From CAYRKT01 sp964425005 (GTDB lineage Bacteria; Synergistota; Synergistia; CAYRKT01): DNA of 9,703 bases. The DNA lies in assembly GCA_964425005.1 (NCBI GenBank), contig CAYRKT010000058.1:1-9703 (forward strand). Direction: 5' to 3'. Shown here in pieces: positions 1 to 6,191 of this stretch. The notes beneath the pieces were generated by a model. That model made no database searches. It was given only the letters and a program-made list of their open reading frames with translations, and was not told the DNA's origin. The position numbers and the translations under genes are program-made. Within the stretch, counting starts at the first letter, position 1; each line of letters begins with the position of its first letter.

Positions 1-2
1 TG

Positions 3-1646
3 CTACTGATACTGGAGCTTTACTCCAGGGCCTTTACCAGCGCCATCGCTACCCCCGCTGAACAGGCTAGCCCGGAAGGGTTGCTAGCAGAGATAGAGGC
101 AGACTTTGAGTCAGTAAGAGGTGCCCTAAAGAGGGAGTTTGGTGAAAGCTCTGCCCAGGGTGCGATTCAAGCCGCTGAGTCTGAGTACGGTAGCTACGAG
201 GTGGCTAGTTCTGTAGTTTCTTCTCGCATCTCATACTTCATAAGTCGAGTGCTTCGGAAAAAATTTGGCATAGACCTTCCCACCGCTCACACCATATTGC
301 AAATGTTCGGCCAAAAGGAAAGCGATGGGGACAGGTCTGCTCCACCGTACATATCCAAGGCGCTACCTTACCTCCGTCTCGCCCTGAGTGTAGATGAGCT
401 TTCAAAACTGCTAGACCTGCCTAACGACGAGAAGCATGCAAACATACTCCTCCAGCTGTCAGGACAACTCAAAGAGGCTGTGCTGTATATAAACCATGAC
501 GAGGTTGAGGAGATATACAAGGGGGCCGGGGATGGCGAGGATGGCGCAAAGCGAGCCTTGCAGTATTTGGAGTCTGTCATAGACAACACCGTAAACACCA
601 TGAGGGGCTTTGGGGTTTTCTTGGGGACTAGCAGAACCGCTGAAACAAGCCTCGGGGATGTAGTAAAGGAGTTCTCACCTCCAATCGGGGCGATACTTCC
701 CCCAAGCTACACGCCTTCTTCCCCTGTTCCTCTTGGCTTCCTGGACGCTCAGGACCCTGACCGTGGGGCGGCTATCGTTGCCAACCTGGGAGCAGATTCC
801 TTGTACTTTTATGCCAACCTTCCCTACCTTAAATGGTCATCTGCAATCAACGTGCAGACCCCACTAACCAACTACTCAATATCTAGGCGTGTGTCTCGGG
901 AAACTCCTGAGGATAAAGAGCGGTACTCACACAGAGTGAGAGTGACTACTAACGCCGATATGTCTTTTGTGGGAGGGGCCAGCCTCAAGGTTCAGGTTTC
1001 CTCTTATGTTGATGTTAGGAAAGAGCAAGCCGAAGAGCTTTCTCGTATAGTCCAGTCAGAGGACTTTGTCAAGGCTAAGGAGGAAGCCTATCGTACAGGC
1101 AACTACTACTTAGCCTCTATACTCAATGACCTTGAGGTTCTTTCAGGAAATCTAAAGGAGGCTACTGTTATGGGCTCTCCCACAGACGAAAAGTCGTGGG
1201 GTGAGGGCACTATTTCCATCCCTAAAGAGGTTGTGGATACGTTCCTCCGTTCTCACAATACCGTCCTGCTGTCATCGGACAAAAGTGAGTTGGAGGAAGC
1301 CTCTGAGATAGTACGTGAGCTTAGGGACGAGCTGGTGAAAAGGCTAACTGACAGCAAGCAAGTTCTCTCTAAAATAGCGTCTGTGCCCGGCTCAACGTCC
1401 CTTTATCAGGATGATGATGATGTGGCTCAGATTGGCTTAGACGACTTAGGCGACTTAGGTAGCGAAGAGGAAACCGACATGAGCAAGAAAACCGCTTCTG
1501 GGGAAAATCAGGAAACGGAGAAGAAGATTCTTTCCATAGCATTCAATACCAAGGCTTCTACCCGCTCTACCGCCCACCTCCTGACACTATTGCGTAGGGC
1601 TCTTGACAAGTCAGTAAATCTGGCGTATCGTAAGTTGCAAGGGTAG
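3..1646 (+). CDS. Unrecognised protein, 5' end cut off by window edge
   Basis: I do not recognise this protein. The frame is open from base 3 with no stop. A TTG at 81 is a possible start, but its purine-rich GGAAGGG touches it with no spacing, and the upstream codons (LLILELYSRAFTSAIATP) read like ordinary protein, so the true start is probably left of the window. At least 547 residues are present. Counting from the TTG: residues 1-190 look mostly helical; 195-330 are richer in beta-prone and aromatic residues; 410-440 look helical; 440-470 form an acidic low-complexity stretch with DDDD and repeated DDLGDLG; the last 50 residues are basic and helical. No signal peptide, membrane segment or catalytic motif is visible. 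It lies directly upstream of the VWA gene, whose promoter is inside its 3' end, so the two may be functionally linked. A structural or scaffold role is as possible as any other. Confidence 0.8.
   Translation, partial: LLILELYSRAFTSAIATPAEQASPEGLLAEIEADFESVRGALKREFGESSAQGAIQAAESEYGSYEVASSVVSSRISYFISRVLRKKFGIDLPTAHTILQMFGQKESDGDRSAPPYISKALPYLRLALSVDELSKLLDLPNDEKHANILLQLSGQLKEAVLYINHDEVEEIYKGAGDGEDGAKRALQYLESVIDNTVNTMRGFGVFLGTSRTAETSLGDVVKEFSPPIGAILPPSYTPSSPVPLGFLDAQDPDRGAAIVANLGADSLYFYANLPYLKWSSAINVQTPLTNYSISRRVSRETPEDKERYSHRVRVTTNADMSFVGGASLKVQVSSYVDVRKEQAEELSRIVQSEDFVKAKEEAYRTGNYYLASILNDLEVLSGNLKEATVMGSPTDEKSWGEGTISIPKEVVDTFLRSHNTVLLSSDKSELEEASEIVRELRDELVKRLTDSKQVLSKIASVPGSTSLYQDDDDVAQIGLDDLGDLGSEEETDMSKKTASGENQETEKKILSIAFNTKASTRSTAHLLTLLRRALDKSVNLAYRKLQG
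1600..1631 (+). promoter_or_regulatory. Sigma70-type promoter for the VWA gene
   Basis: A -35 box TTGACA (1603-1608) preceded by CTC and followed by AG is separated by exactly 17 bp from a -10 box TATCGT (1626-1631). Transcription would start near 1638, giving a leader of about 19 nt that carries the AGGAGGT ribosome binding site at 1645-1651. The element lies inside the 3' end of the upstream coding region. Its CTCTTGACAAG core recurs at 4684 and 8723, which raises confidence above that of an isolated match. Confidence 0.55.
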
Positions 1647-1656
1647 GAGGTAGCCT

Positions 1657-3807
1657 ATGGATAAGGAGGCAAGGACCAACGAAGAAGCCGTCCGGGAGTC
1701 CTTACTGGAGCCCAAGGTTTCCCAGGGAGACGGCTATGTGGACATCACCTTTGGCCCGGTAACCTTCCGGTACCGGGTCACTGACCTGCCTACCCAGGGT
1801 CAGCAGGGGGGTGGGGAGGACGATAAAAGCAAGGACAAGCAGTCCTCAAAAGGCCAGGATCAGCAGGGAGGTCAGGAAGGTAGCGAGGGCCAGAACCAGG
1901 GAAGCCAAGGTCAGCAGGATCAGAGTGGTCAAGGAGGTCAGCAAGGAGGACAGGGATCACCTGGTGGTGAAGAGGGAGAAGGAGGCCAACCCTCACCAGG
2001 TGGTGGTGGCAAATCAAAATCACCTGACCAGAAAGGCAAGAAGGGCGGTCAGCAAGGTGGAGCTTCCGGTCCTGGCGGTGCTGGAGGAGATGAGGAGGGA
2101 GATTCCTCTGGCGAGGGCGAGGATAAGGATGGTGGAGAAAAAAGGGGTACCTCAAAGGGTGGAGAAGAAGGAAGGGGAGGAGGGAAGGAAGGGGAAACTG
2201 GTCCTGGAGATGAAGGCTCTGGAGAAGATGGAGCGTCTGGTGGAGGTGATAAGAAAGAAGGTGGGAAAGGACAAGGGAGGGGAGAAGAAGGGGAGCCCGG
2301 AGAGGGTTCTGATGGTAGCGGGTCTAAGGAAGGTGAAGGTAAGGAGGGCTCCGGAGCCTCACGAGAAGGAAAGGGTCCCCTGAGCAAGTACTGGGGCGAT
2401 CCTGGAGAAGACGATGGTGGGGAAGGTGGCGAAGGAGGGGAAGGAGGAAGCGGCGGCGAGGACGACAACAAGCGCCAGGGTCCGGGTGGGGATCCTGGAG
2501 ACGATGAAGGTACTGGAGGCGGGAAAGAGGGGGATAAGGAAGGAAAGAAGGGTAAAGGTGGGGATGGTGGCGGGGAAGACGGTTCAGATTCCGATTCGGA
2601 CTCCGATTCATCAAAAGACGGTGGCAAGGGCGGAAGAAAGCCCAGCAAGCAGAGGAAAAAAGAAGACGGAGAAAGGGGTCGTCGTCCTCCTTTTAGCGAC
2701 GATATTGAAGGCATAAGGCTTAGCCCCGAGGACTTTGAAAGGATATTTGGTAAAGACGACGAGGACTCTTCTCCAGATGAAATACTTTTCGGTGGAAGAA
2801 AAGAGGTTTCTGGGGAGATAGATATATCCTCTAAAGGTAGTTTTGGTCTCTCTTACGGACAGAGGAGGATAACCGTTCACAGCGTTGGAGATGTTAGCTC
2901 AGTAAAGCCGGAAAGTCTCCAGTTCTATAGGGATAACTCCATTGCTAAAGCTTTGCGTAGTTTCTTGGAGCCCATAGTTCTGGCTCCTACCACGACCCTT
3001 GACCCTGGGGTGCAGGTCTTTGGAACCCCAGTAAGGCGGTTCTCTGGCGGCAGTAGCGATATTCCTTCTTGGTCAAAGCCTCGTGTTTCCTTTGGAGCCT
3101 TGTCTACTCTGGAGTCCTTTGACCTTACTAAGCTTATCATTGCCGTAGATGTTTCCGGCTCCATGGATGCTAATCTGGTCTATTCGGCTTTGAGGTCGTA
3201 CTTCGCTACGATAAGCTCTCTATCCCCCTCTTATGCGAATAAGCGGTTTGAGGTACTTCTCATCGTCTTCGGAGACAACGTCGTCCTTGCTCGGATACAG
3301 GGGGTGCCCTCTGTTTTGGCGGCCAAGGCGGTTAGGATTGCCTTTGATAAAAATGTACTTTCCCTTGTCAAACAGGGCACCTCTGCCCCTGTGGTTCTCT
3401 TTCCAAAACTGCACACGGTAATACAGCGTGGAATCAACCTTTCCTCCAAAGAGGCTTTCATTAAAGGCTCGGTTCCCGTGATCTTCATAACGGACTTCTT
3501 GTGGCCTACTGATTTCTCCATTAGTGGAGATTTTGTCAATTTCATGCGAAATAAACCTTTTATCGGGTTTGAAACGATCAGCGCACCTTTGACCGTTGCT
3601 AGTGGTAATAAGGGAGATAACTGGTCCCCGCACTCACTCTCCCTGAAGATTCTGTCCCTTACGCCCTACGGGATGCTCATGAACTTCCCTGGCCCTGTAA
3701 GCACCGTTTACGTTACCAAGGAGGCATCTGAGAAGATGAAGAAGCCTTCCGGAATATCGGTTAGAGTCGTTTCCTCAAGAGTGAGGACTGTAAATGACGA
3801 TGAGTAG
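1657..3807 (+). CDS. VWA-domain protein with long low-complexity linker (CobT-like layout)
   Basis: The 716-residue protein starts at ATG 1657, five bases after AGGAGGT, which overlaps the stop of the preceding gene. Residues 1-45 are an ordinary short domain. Residues 46-340 are low complexity: first Q/G-rich with QGGQ-type repeats, then G/E/K/D-rich, with an Asp-Ser run (SDSDSDSDS) near 310. Residues 349-716 look folded and contain a von Willebrand factor A domain. Its MIDAS is complete: DVSGS at 498-502, the Thr of GTS at 575, and the Asp of FITDF at 613. VWA-MIDAS domains bind Mg2+ and mediate protein contacts, often with a MoxR/CobS-type AAA+ ATPase. A charged linker followed by a C-terminal VWA is the layout of CobT-like proteins, some of which occur in phages. 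No AAA+ partner is in this window. The metal-chelatase role of true CobT should not be assumed. No signal peptide is seen. Confidence 0.8.
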   Translation: MDKEARTNEEAVRESLLEPKVSQGDGYVDITFGPVTFRYRVTDLPTQGQQGGGEDDKSKDKQSSKGQDQQGGQEGSEGQNQGSQGQQDQSGQGGQQGGQGSPGGEEGEGGQPSPGGGGKSKSPDQKGKKGGQQGGASGPGGAGGDEEGDSSGEGEDKDGGEKRGTSKGGEEGRGGGKEGETGPGDEGSGEDGASGGGDKKEGGKGQGRGEEGEPGEGSDGSGSKEGEGKEGSGASREGKGPLSKYWGDPGEDDGGEGGEGGEGGSGGEDDNKRQGPGGDPGDDEGTGGGKEGDKEGKKGKGGDGGGEDGSDSDSDSDSSKDGGKGGRKPSKQRKKEDGERGRRPPFSDDIEGIRLSPEDFERIFGKDDEDSSPDEILFGGRKEVSGEIDISSKGSFGLSYGQRRITVHSVGDVSSVKPESLQFYRDNSIAKALRSFLEPIVLAPTTTLDPGVQVFGTPVRRFSGGSSDIPSWSKPRVSFGALSTLESFDLTKLIIAVDVSGSMDANLVYSALRSYFATISSLSPSYANKRFEVLLIVFGDNVVLARIQGVPSVLAAKAVRIAFDKNVLSLVKQGTSAPVVLFPKLHTVIQRGINLSSKEAFIKGSVPVIFITDFLWPTDFSISGDFVNFMRNKPFIGFETISAPLTVASGNKGDNWSPHSLSLKILSLTPYGMLMNFPGPVSTVYVTKEASEKMKKPSGISVRVVSSRVRTVNDDE
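1792..2690 (+). repeat. Purine-rich low-complexity coding repeat region
   Basis: About 900 bp inside the VWA gene code for Gly, Glu, Lys, Asp, Gln and Ser almost exclusively. The + strand is strongly purine-biased, including an uninterrupted 37-base purine run at 2161-2197. Short units recur imperfectly: GGTCAG(C/G)A(G/A)G-like units in 1800-2060, and GGAGAAG/GGAGGA/GGTGG units in 2100-2600. The repeats are degenerate and not an exact tandem array, consistent with expansion followed by drift under selection for a charged disordered linker. Long pyrimidine-rich open frames on the opposite strand are a by-product of this bias. Confidence 0.85.
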
Positions 3808-3849
3808 CGTCTGAAGCACTCTCCTAGTATTTTAGGTTTTCTTTGTGCC

Positions 3850-4137
3850 ATGAGGGATAATAAGTTTCTTCCTAAAGATTACGAGGATCGCCTTGAGAGG
3901 ATACTTGAGTCTGAGCTTATACTGCTCAGACACCTCTTCTTTCCCACCACGCCGGATGATGATGTTCTTGTAAACAGGGACAAGATGGTGGTTCTCGTAC
4001 GCCCTAGTGTTCTAGACAAGAGCGAAAGGCTCTACACTATAGAAGGCACCAGGGAGCTTGTTCTGGACTTAAACGGCACCAAGCGCAAAGTGGTAGCAAG
4101 AAAAATATCTGACGATTTCTTCTCCTTCTACCTTTGA
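3850..4137 (+). CDS. Unrecognised 95-residue protein
   Basis: I do not recognise this protein. The ATG at 3850 follows the VWA gene by 42 bases. The frame is closed upstream by a TAG at 3805-3807, which is also the stop of the VWA gene. No Shine-Dalgarno sequence precedes the ATG; the upstream bases are T-rich. The product is soluble-looking. Residues 8-30 form a charged, leucine-rich predicted helix (DYEDRLERILESELILLRHL), followed by alternating hydrophobic segments that suggest a small beta-rich domain (MVVLVRP, ELVLDL, RKVVARKI). No known motif is visible. A strong intrinsic terminator starts 19 bases after the stop, so this is likely the last gene of the unit begun at 1600 or earlier. 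The reading is supported by codon use like the neighbours and by the tight fit between flanking features. Confidence 0.65.
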   Translation: MRDNKFLPKDYEDRLERILESELILLRHLFFPTTPDDDVLVNRDKMVVLVRPSVLDKSERLYTIEGTRELVLDLNGTKRKVVARKISDDFFSFYL

Positions 4138-4155
4138 TTTCAAGTGTCCTTACCC

Positions 4156-4190
4156 GCCCACGCCTTTAATGTCTAGGCGTGGGCTTTCTT
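4156..4190 (+). terminator. Intrinsic terminator after the 95-residue gene
   Basis: A perfect 10-bp GC-rich stem is formed by GCCCACGCCT (4156-4165) and AGGCGTGGGC (4175-4184) around a 9-base loop. It is followed at once by TTTCTT (4185-4190). Its position between a stop codon at 4137 and a start at 4219 fits a Rho-independent terminator for the VWA unit. Confidence 0.85.
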
Positions 4191-4218
4191 GTAAAATGAT
4201 ATCGGTGTTAACTGAAGT

Positions 4219-4680
4219 ATGTATGTAGCTTTTTTCTCAAACGAACCTAAACAAGGCACTCTAGAGCCTGAGGCTGTTTTGACTAAAGACACCGCCGGAC
4301 GCTATTTAGTGTTAAACTCTCTTCCCAAAAGGCACAGACTGGCCGAAGTGTTCAGACGGTACTCCCCTTCAGGGGACTTCTCTATTGTCACCCAGTCAGA
4401 CCTGTTAGCCTACGGTGTTCCCAATGTCAAGGCCACCAGGATAGTCTTTCTTGCTAAAGTGAATTCTCTTACGAGACTGGCAGAGCTTGCCTACAACGCT
4501 GTCCGTGGGGGCGTGTATTCCGTTTACGGCCAGCGGGTCATGGAGTTTGAAACCACGCCAAAGTCCAGGTGGAGGATAGCTATATTCTCCTCCCTCCCAG
4601 GAGACGTGAATAAGTTCTTTCAGGAGCTTTCTCCCTCGGATGTGCGCACCATAAGGCCCCAGAGGACAAAAAGCGGGTAG
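4219..4680 (+). CDS. Unrecognised 153-residue protein
   Basis: I do not recognise this protein. It starts at ATG 4219, directly after the terminator region, and ends at TAG 4680, only six bases before the -35 box of the next promoter, so it may be a single-gene unit. No Shine-Dalgarno sequence precedes the ATG. Upstream lie TAAAAT (4192-4197), a possible -10 box without a good -35, and TTAACT (4208-4213), which would give a nearly leaderless mRNA; neither is convincing. The protein looks like a compact alpha/beta domain: beta-prone MYVAFF, RYLVLNSL, RIVFLAKV and RWRIAIFSSL alternate with helical stretches (RLAEVFRRY, TRLAELAYNAV). The C-terminal tail is basic (RTIRPQRTKSG), which could allow nucleic-acid contact; this is inference only. 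No catalytic motif, signal peptide or membrane helix is visible. Confidence 0.65.
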   Translation: MYVAFFSNEPKQGTLEPEAVLTKDTAGRYLVLNSLPKRHRLAEVFRRYSPSGDFSIVTQSDLLAYGVPNVKATRIVFLAKVNSLTRLAELAYNAVRGGVYSVYGQRVMEFETTPKSRWRIAIFSSLPGDVNKFFQELSPSDVRTIRPQRTKSG

Positions 4681-4683
4681 TCC

Positions 4684-4715
4684 CTCTTGACAAGTGCCTG
4701 TTCTCCTGCTACCTT
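4684..4715 (+). promoter_or_regulatory. Promoter for the gp32-like gene
   Basis: CTC plus TTGACA (4687-4692) is followed after 17 bp by TACCTT (4710-4715). The -10 is preceded by TG at 4707-4708, an extended -10 (TGnTAnnnT). The expected start is near 4722, giving an untranslated leader of about 258 nt before the coding start at 4980. GCTACC (4708-4713), overlapping the -10, and GGTAGC (4730-4735), just downstream of the expected start, form an inverted pair that could be a regulator site. The first eleven bases, CTCTTGACAAG, match two other promoters in the window. Confidence 0.6.
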
Positions 4716-4979
4716 GTAAATCGGGAGGTGGTAGCTGGAGGTAGGAGATAGTGAAGGTGTCTTTGGGCTCGTAGGCTTTAGGCTTTTACTTATTTTTCCC
4801 TAGGAGGTGGTAGGAGAAATAGCAAGCCTGGCTTCTGGAGTGTTGTGGATGTGGATAGTGTAATCTTCTCTAGCATCTAGTCTTTGGTCTTGTGTGTGGC
4901 TTAAGTAGCGAGTTAGTAGTGTCATGACCGTGAGCTTGTGTACCTTTAACCCTTACACTTAATAAGATGGAGGATGACC
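4716..4979 (+). other. Long non-coding leader with repeated Shine-Dalgarno-like motifs
   Basis: This 264-base stretch holds no convincing gene on either strand. The 11-mer GGAGGTGGTAG occurs twice, at 4724-4734 and 4803-4813, each followed by a related (T)AGGAGA(A)ATAG-like string, so a longer imperfect duplication about 79 bases apart is visible. These match the anti-Shine-Dalgarno end of 16S rRNA, yet each opens at best a trivial frame: GTG at 4751 gives 7 codons. An ATG at 4924 opens 12 codons ending at 4962, just before the real ribosome binding site, but lacks its own Shine-Dalgarno sequence. I see no known riboswitch signature, tRNA or strong terminator hairpin. Translational control or a small RNA is possible but unproven. 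Confidence 0.5.
4966..4973 (+). promoter_or_regulatory. Ribosome binding site that decides the gp32-like start
   Basis: GATGGAGG ends at 4973. Two in-frame ATGs follow. The first (4974) has zero spacing and could not be read efficiently from this site. The second (4980) has a spacing of six bases, so it is the better start. Confidence 0.7.
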
Positions 4980-6104
4980 ATGAACATTAACCCTGAGAAC
5001 ATCTTCAAGGTGCAGGAGTACTTGAAGAAGAACTCTTCCTCGTATACCTACTTCCTTAGTGAAGGGGTATACAAAGGCAAGATTTTGTTGGACAAGGAGG
5101 GGCGTATCATTAGCGATGTTGCCCCCTACTACCGGGTTCCCTACCTGAACAACGGCGAGGTTTCTTACCGCATGGTAAGGGACTACCCCGGTAATCCCAT
5201 TCGTGAGGTCATCAAGTCTTTGTCCGAGCAGGGGTTGTTGTCCTCTTCGGGGTGGAACTTTGATGTTAGACCAGTAGCTAAGTTTTTAGCTTACTTGCAC
5301 GAAGCTCCACCAAGTGACAAAAACTTTGAGCCTGGGGTCTACGTCGTTCCAATGACTGCCAAGTACCTGATCAACGGATTCCAGGCTTTTGTCGCCAGCA
5401 TCTTCTCATCCGCTAAAAACCAGGAGGATATCTACAAAATCTGGGAAGCTGTAAAGCCATACTTTGATCCAGCTTCCCCCAACTACGGCATGGTCTTCAA
5501 CGTCAAAAAAGGCAAAGGGGGAACCTTTGCTATTAGCACTATGCACGGAATCATCAACATTCCCCCCTTCGAGGTGCCCTCTTGGGCACTAGAATCTGAC
5601 CTCAACCAGCTTTGGGTTCCTACCAACCCAGACTGGTACCCCACCACAGAGTATAAGCAGGAAGTTGAGCGCCTGGCAGAGGGCTTCTACGAGCTAGCTA
5701 TCACCGGGCGGCTCTCTGGAGGAAAGCGTGGAGAAGCTACTACGATCCCTACTAGGCCCAAGGGACTTGATGAAACTCTAAAGGGGTTCCCAAGAAACCC
5801 CATGGTTTCTTCGCCTTCCAACATCCCGTCAGAGGAAGAGTTACCTTTTAGGTCCGGGGCTGGATACGGTTCCTCGGTTTCCGTATCCCAGCCTCAGAAG
5901 GCCAATAGTGGGGGCGTCCCAATGGTAAAGACGGAAGTGGTTACCGAGGAGCGTTTTTCTCCACACGACCCTCGTAGCGGCGGCCCGGAGGCCATCCACC
6001 TAGACGCTACGGGACTTCCTCTCTGCTACGGCCATATTGACACTTCCTTGAAGAAGTGCCGTTCTTGTAGCTTTGCCAAGAACTGCCTCCAGGCTTCCCT
6101 GTAG
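4980..6104 (+). CDS. gp32-like single-stranded DNA-binding protein
   Basis: The likely role is coating single-stranded DNA during phage replication and recombination, as T4 gp32 does. I chose ATG 4980 (374 residues): GGAGG (4969-4973) lies six bases upstream of it, whereas the in-frame ATG at 4974 touches the GGAGG. The assignment rests on layout. Residues 95-245 resemble the gp32 core: AKFLAYLHEAPP, then EPGVYVVPMTAKYLINGFQA (compare gp32 segments around NVLVKKDPAAPE and KVFKYRFGKKIWDKI), then DPASPNYGMVFNVKKGKG (compare the gp32 segment around CPWEGANFVLKVKQ). A P/S/G-rich linker spans about 245-345. The C-terminus carries a four-cysteine motif, C349-x10-C360-x2-C363-x5-C369, probably binding a metal, unlike the acidic tail of T4 gp32. 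A terminator follows 18 bases after the stop and a Mre11-Rad50 gene comes next, fitting a recombination module. The family call is pattern-based and unconfirmed; presence of a real gene is near certain. Confidence 0.55.
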   Translation: MNINPENIFKVQEYLKKNSSSYTYFLSEGVYKGKILLDKEGRIISDVAPYYRVPYLNNGEVSYRMVRDYPGNPIREVIKSLSEQGLLSSSGWNFDVRPVAKFLAYLHEAPPSDKNFEPGVYVVPMTAKYLINGFQAFVASIFSSAKNQEDIYKIWEAVKPYFDPASPNYGMVFNVKKGKGGTFAISTMHGIINIPPFEVPSWALESDLNQLWVPTNPDWYPTTEYKQEVERLAEGFYELAITGRLSGGKRGEATTIPTRPKGLDETLKGFPRNPMVSSPSNIPSEEELPFRSGAGYGSSVSVSQPQKANSGGVPMVKTEVVTEERFSPHDPRSGGPEAIHLDATGLPLCYGHIDTSLKKCRSCSFAKNCLQASL

Positions 6105-6122
6105 AGGCTTCCCTCCCATCTC

Positions 6123-6153
6123 CAAGAGGCCCTTCGGGGCCTCTTGACTTTTC
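6123..6153 (+). terminator. UUCG-loop intrinsic terminator after the gp32-like gene
   Basis: AAGAGGCCC (6124-6132) and GGGCCTCTT (6137-6145) pair perfectly around a TTCG tetraloop closed by C-G, the very stable cUUCGg form. C6123-G6146 adds a tenth pair. A short T-tract (TTTT, 6149-6152) follows. It starts 18 bases after the stop at 6104. Its 3' arm shares bases with the -35 box of the next promoter. Confidence 0.85.
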
Positions 6154-6172
6154 AATAGTCTTTTGGTAGCTT
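6141..6172 (+). promoter_or_regulatory. Promoter for the Mre11-Rad50 fusion gene
   Basis: CTC plus TTGACT (6144-6149) is followed after 17 bp by TAGCTT (6167-6172), with TG at 6164-6165 making an extended -10. The start would fall near 6179, leaving a leader of about 13 nt that begins with the GGGAG ribosome binding site (6179-6183). The -35 overlaps the 3' arm of the preceding terminator, so the end of one unit and the start of the next share bases. Confidence 0.55.
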
Positions 6173-6191
6173 TCTCTTGGGAGTGTGGGGT

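Noticed and set aside
81..83. TTG as the true start of the first gene
   Set aside because: The frame stays open to base 3 with protein-like codons, and GGAAGGG touches the TTG with no spacing, so a 5'-truncated gene is more likely.
2049..2714. Long minus-strand frame rich in Pro and Ser
   Set aside because: It is the mirror of the purine-rich Gly/Glu/Lys linker; it has no ribosome binding site and opposes all other genes. The other overlapping frames in 1790-2716 are rejected for the same reason.
1657..3807. Cobaltochelatase subunit CobT as a function
   Set aside because: Only the linker-VWA layout and MIDAS support it; no cobalamin gene or CobS/CobN partner is visible, so the enzymatic name is not justified.
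4192..4197. TAAAAT as the -10 of a promoter for the 153-residue gene
   Set aside because: Five of six -10 bases match, but the -35 position falls in the terminator loop with no resemblance to TTGACA.
4974..4976. Upstream in-frame ATG for the gp32-like gene
   Set aside because: It abuts the GGAGG site; the ATG at 4980 has normal spacing.
4716..4979. tRNA, riboswitch or CRISPR array in the leader
   Set aside because: No cloverleaf, no recognised aptamer core, and only one duplicated short motif without regular repeat-spacer spacing.
6037..6042. TTGACA inside the gp32-like gene as a promoter
   Set aside because: No TAnnnT -10 is found 17 bp downstream and the CTC flank is missing; the same holds for TTGACA at 8668.
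6177..6179. TTG start for the Mre11-Rad50 fusion
   Set aside because: It lies only five bases after the -10 box, at or before the likely transcript start, and would add residues before the conserved Mre11 N-terminus.
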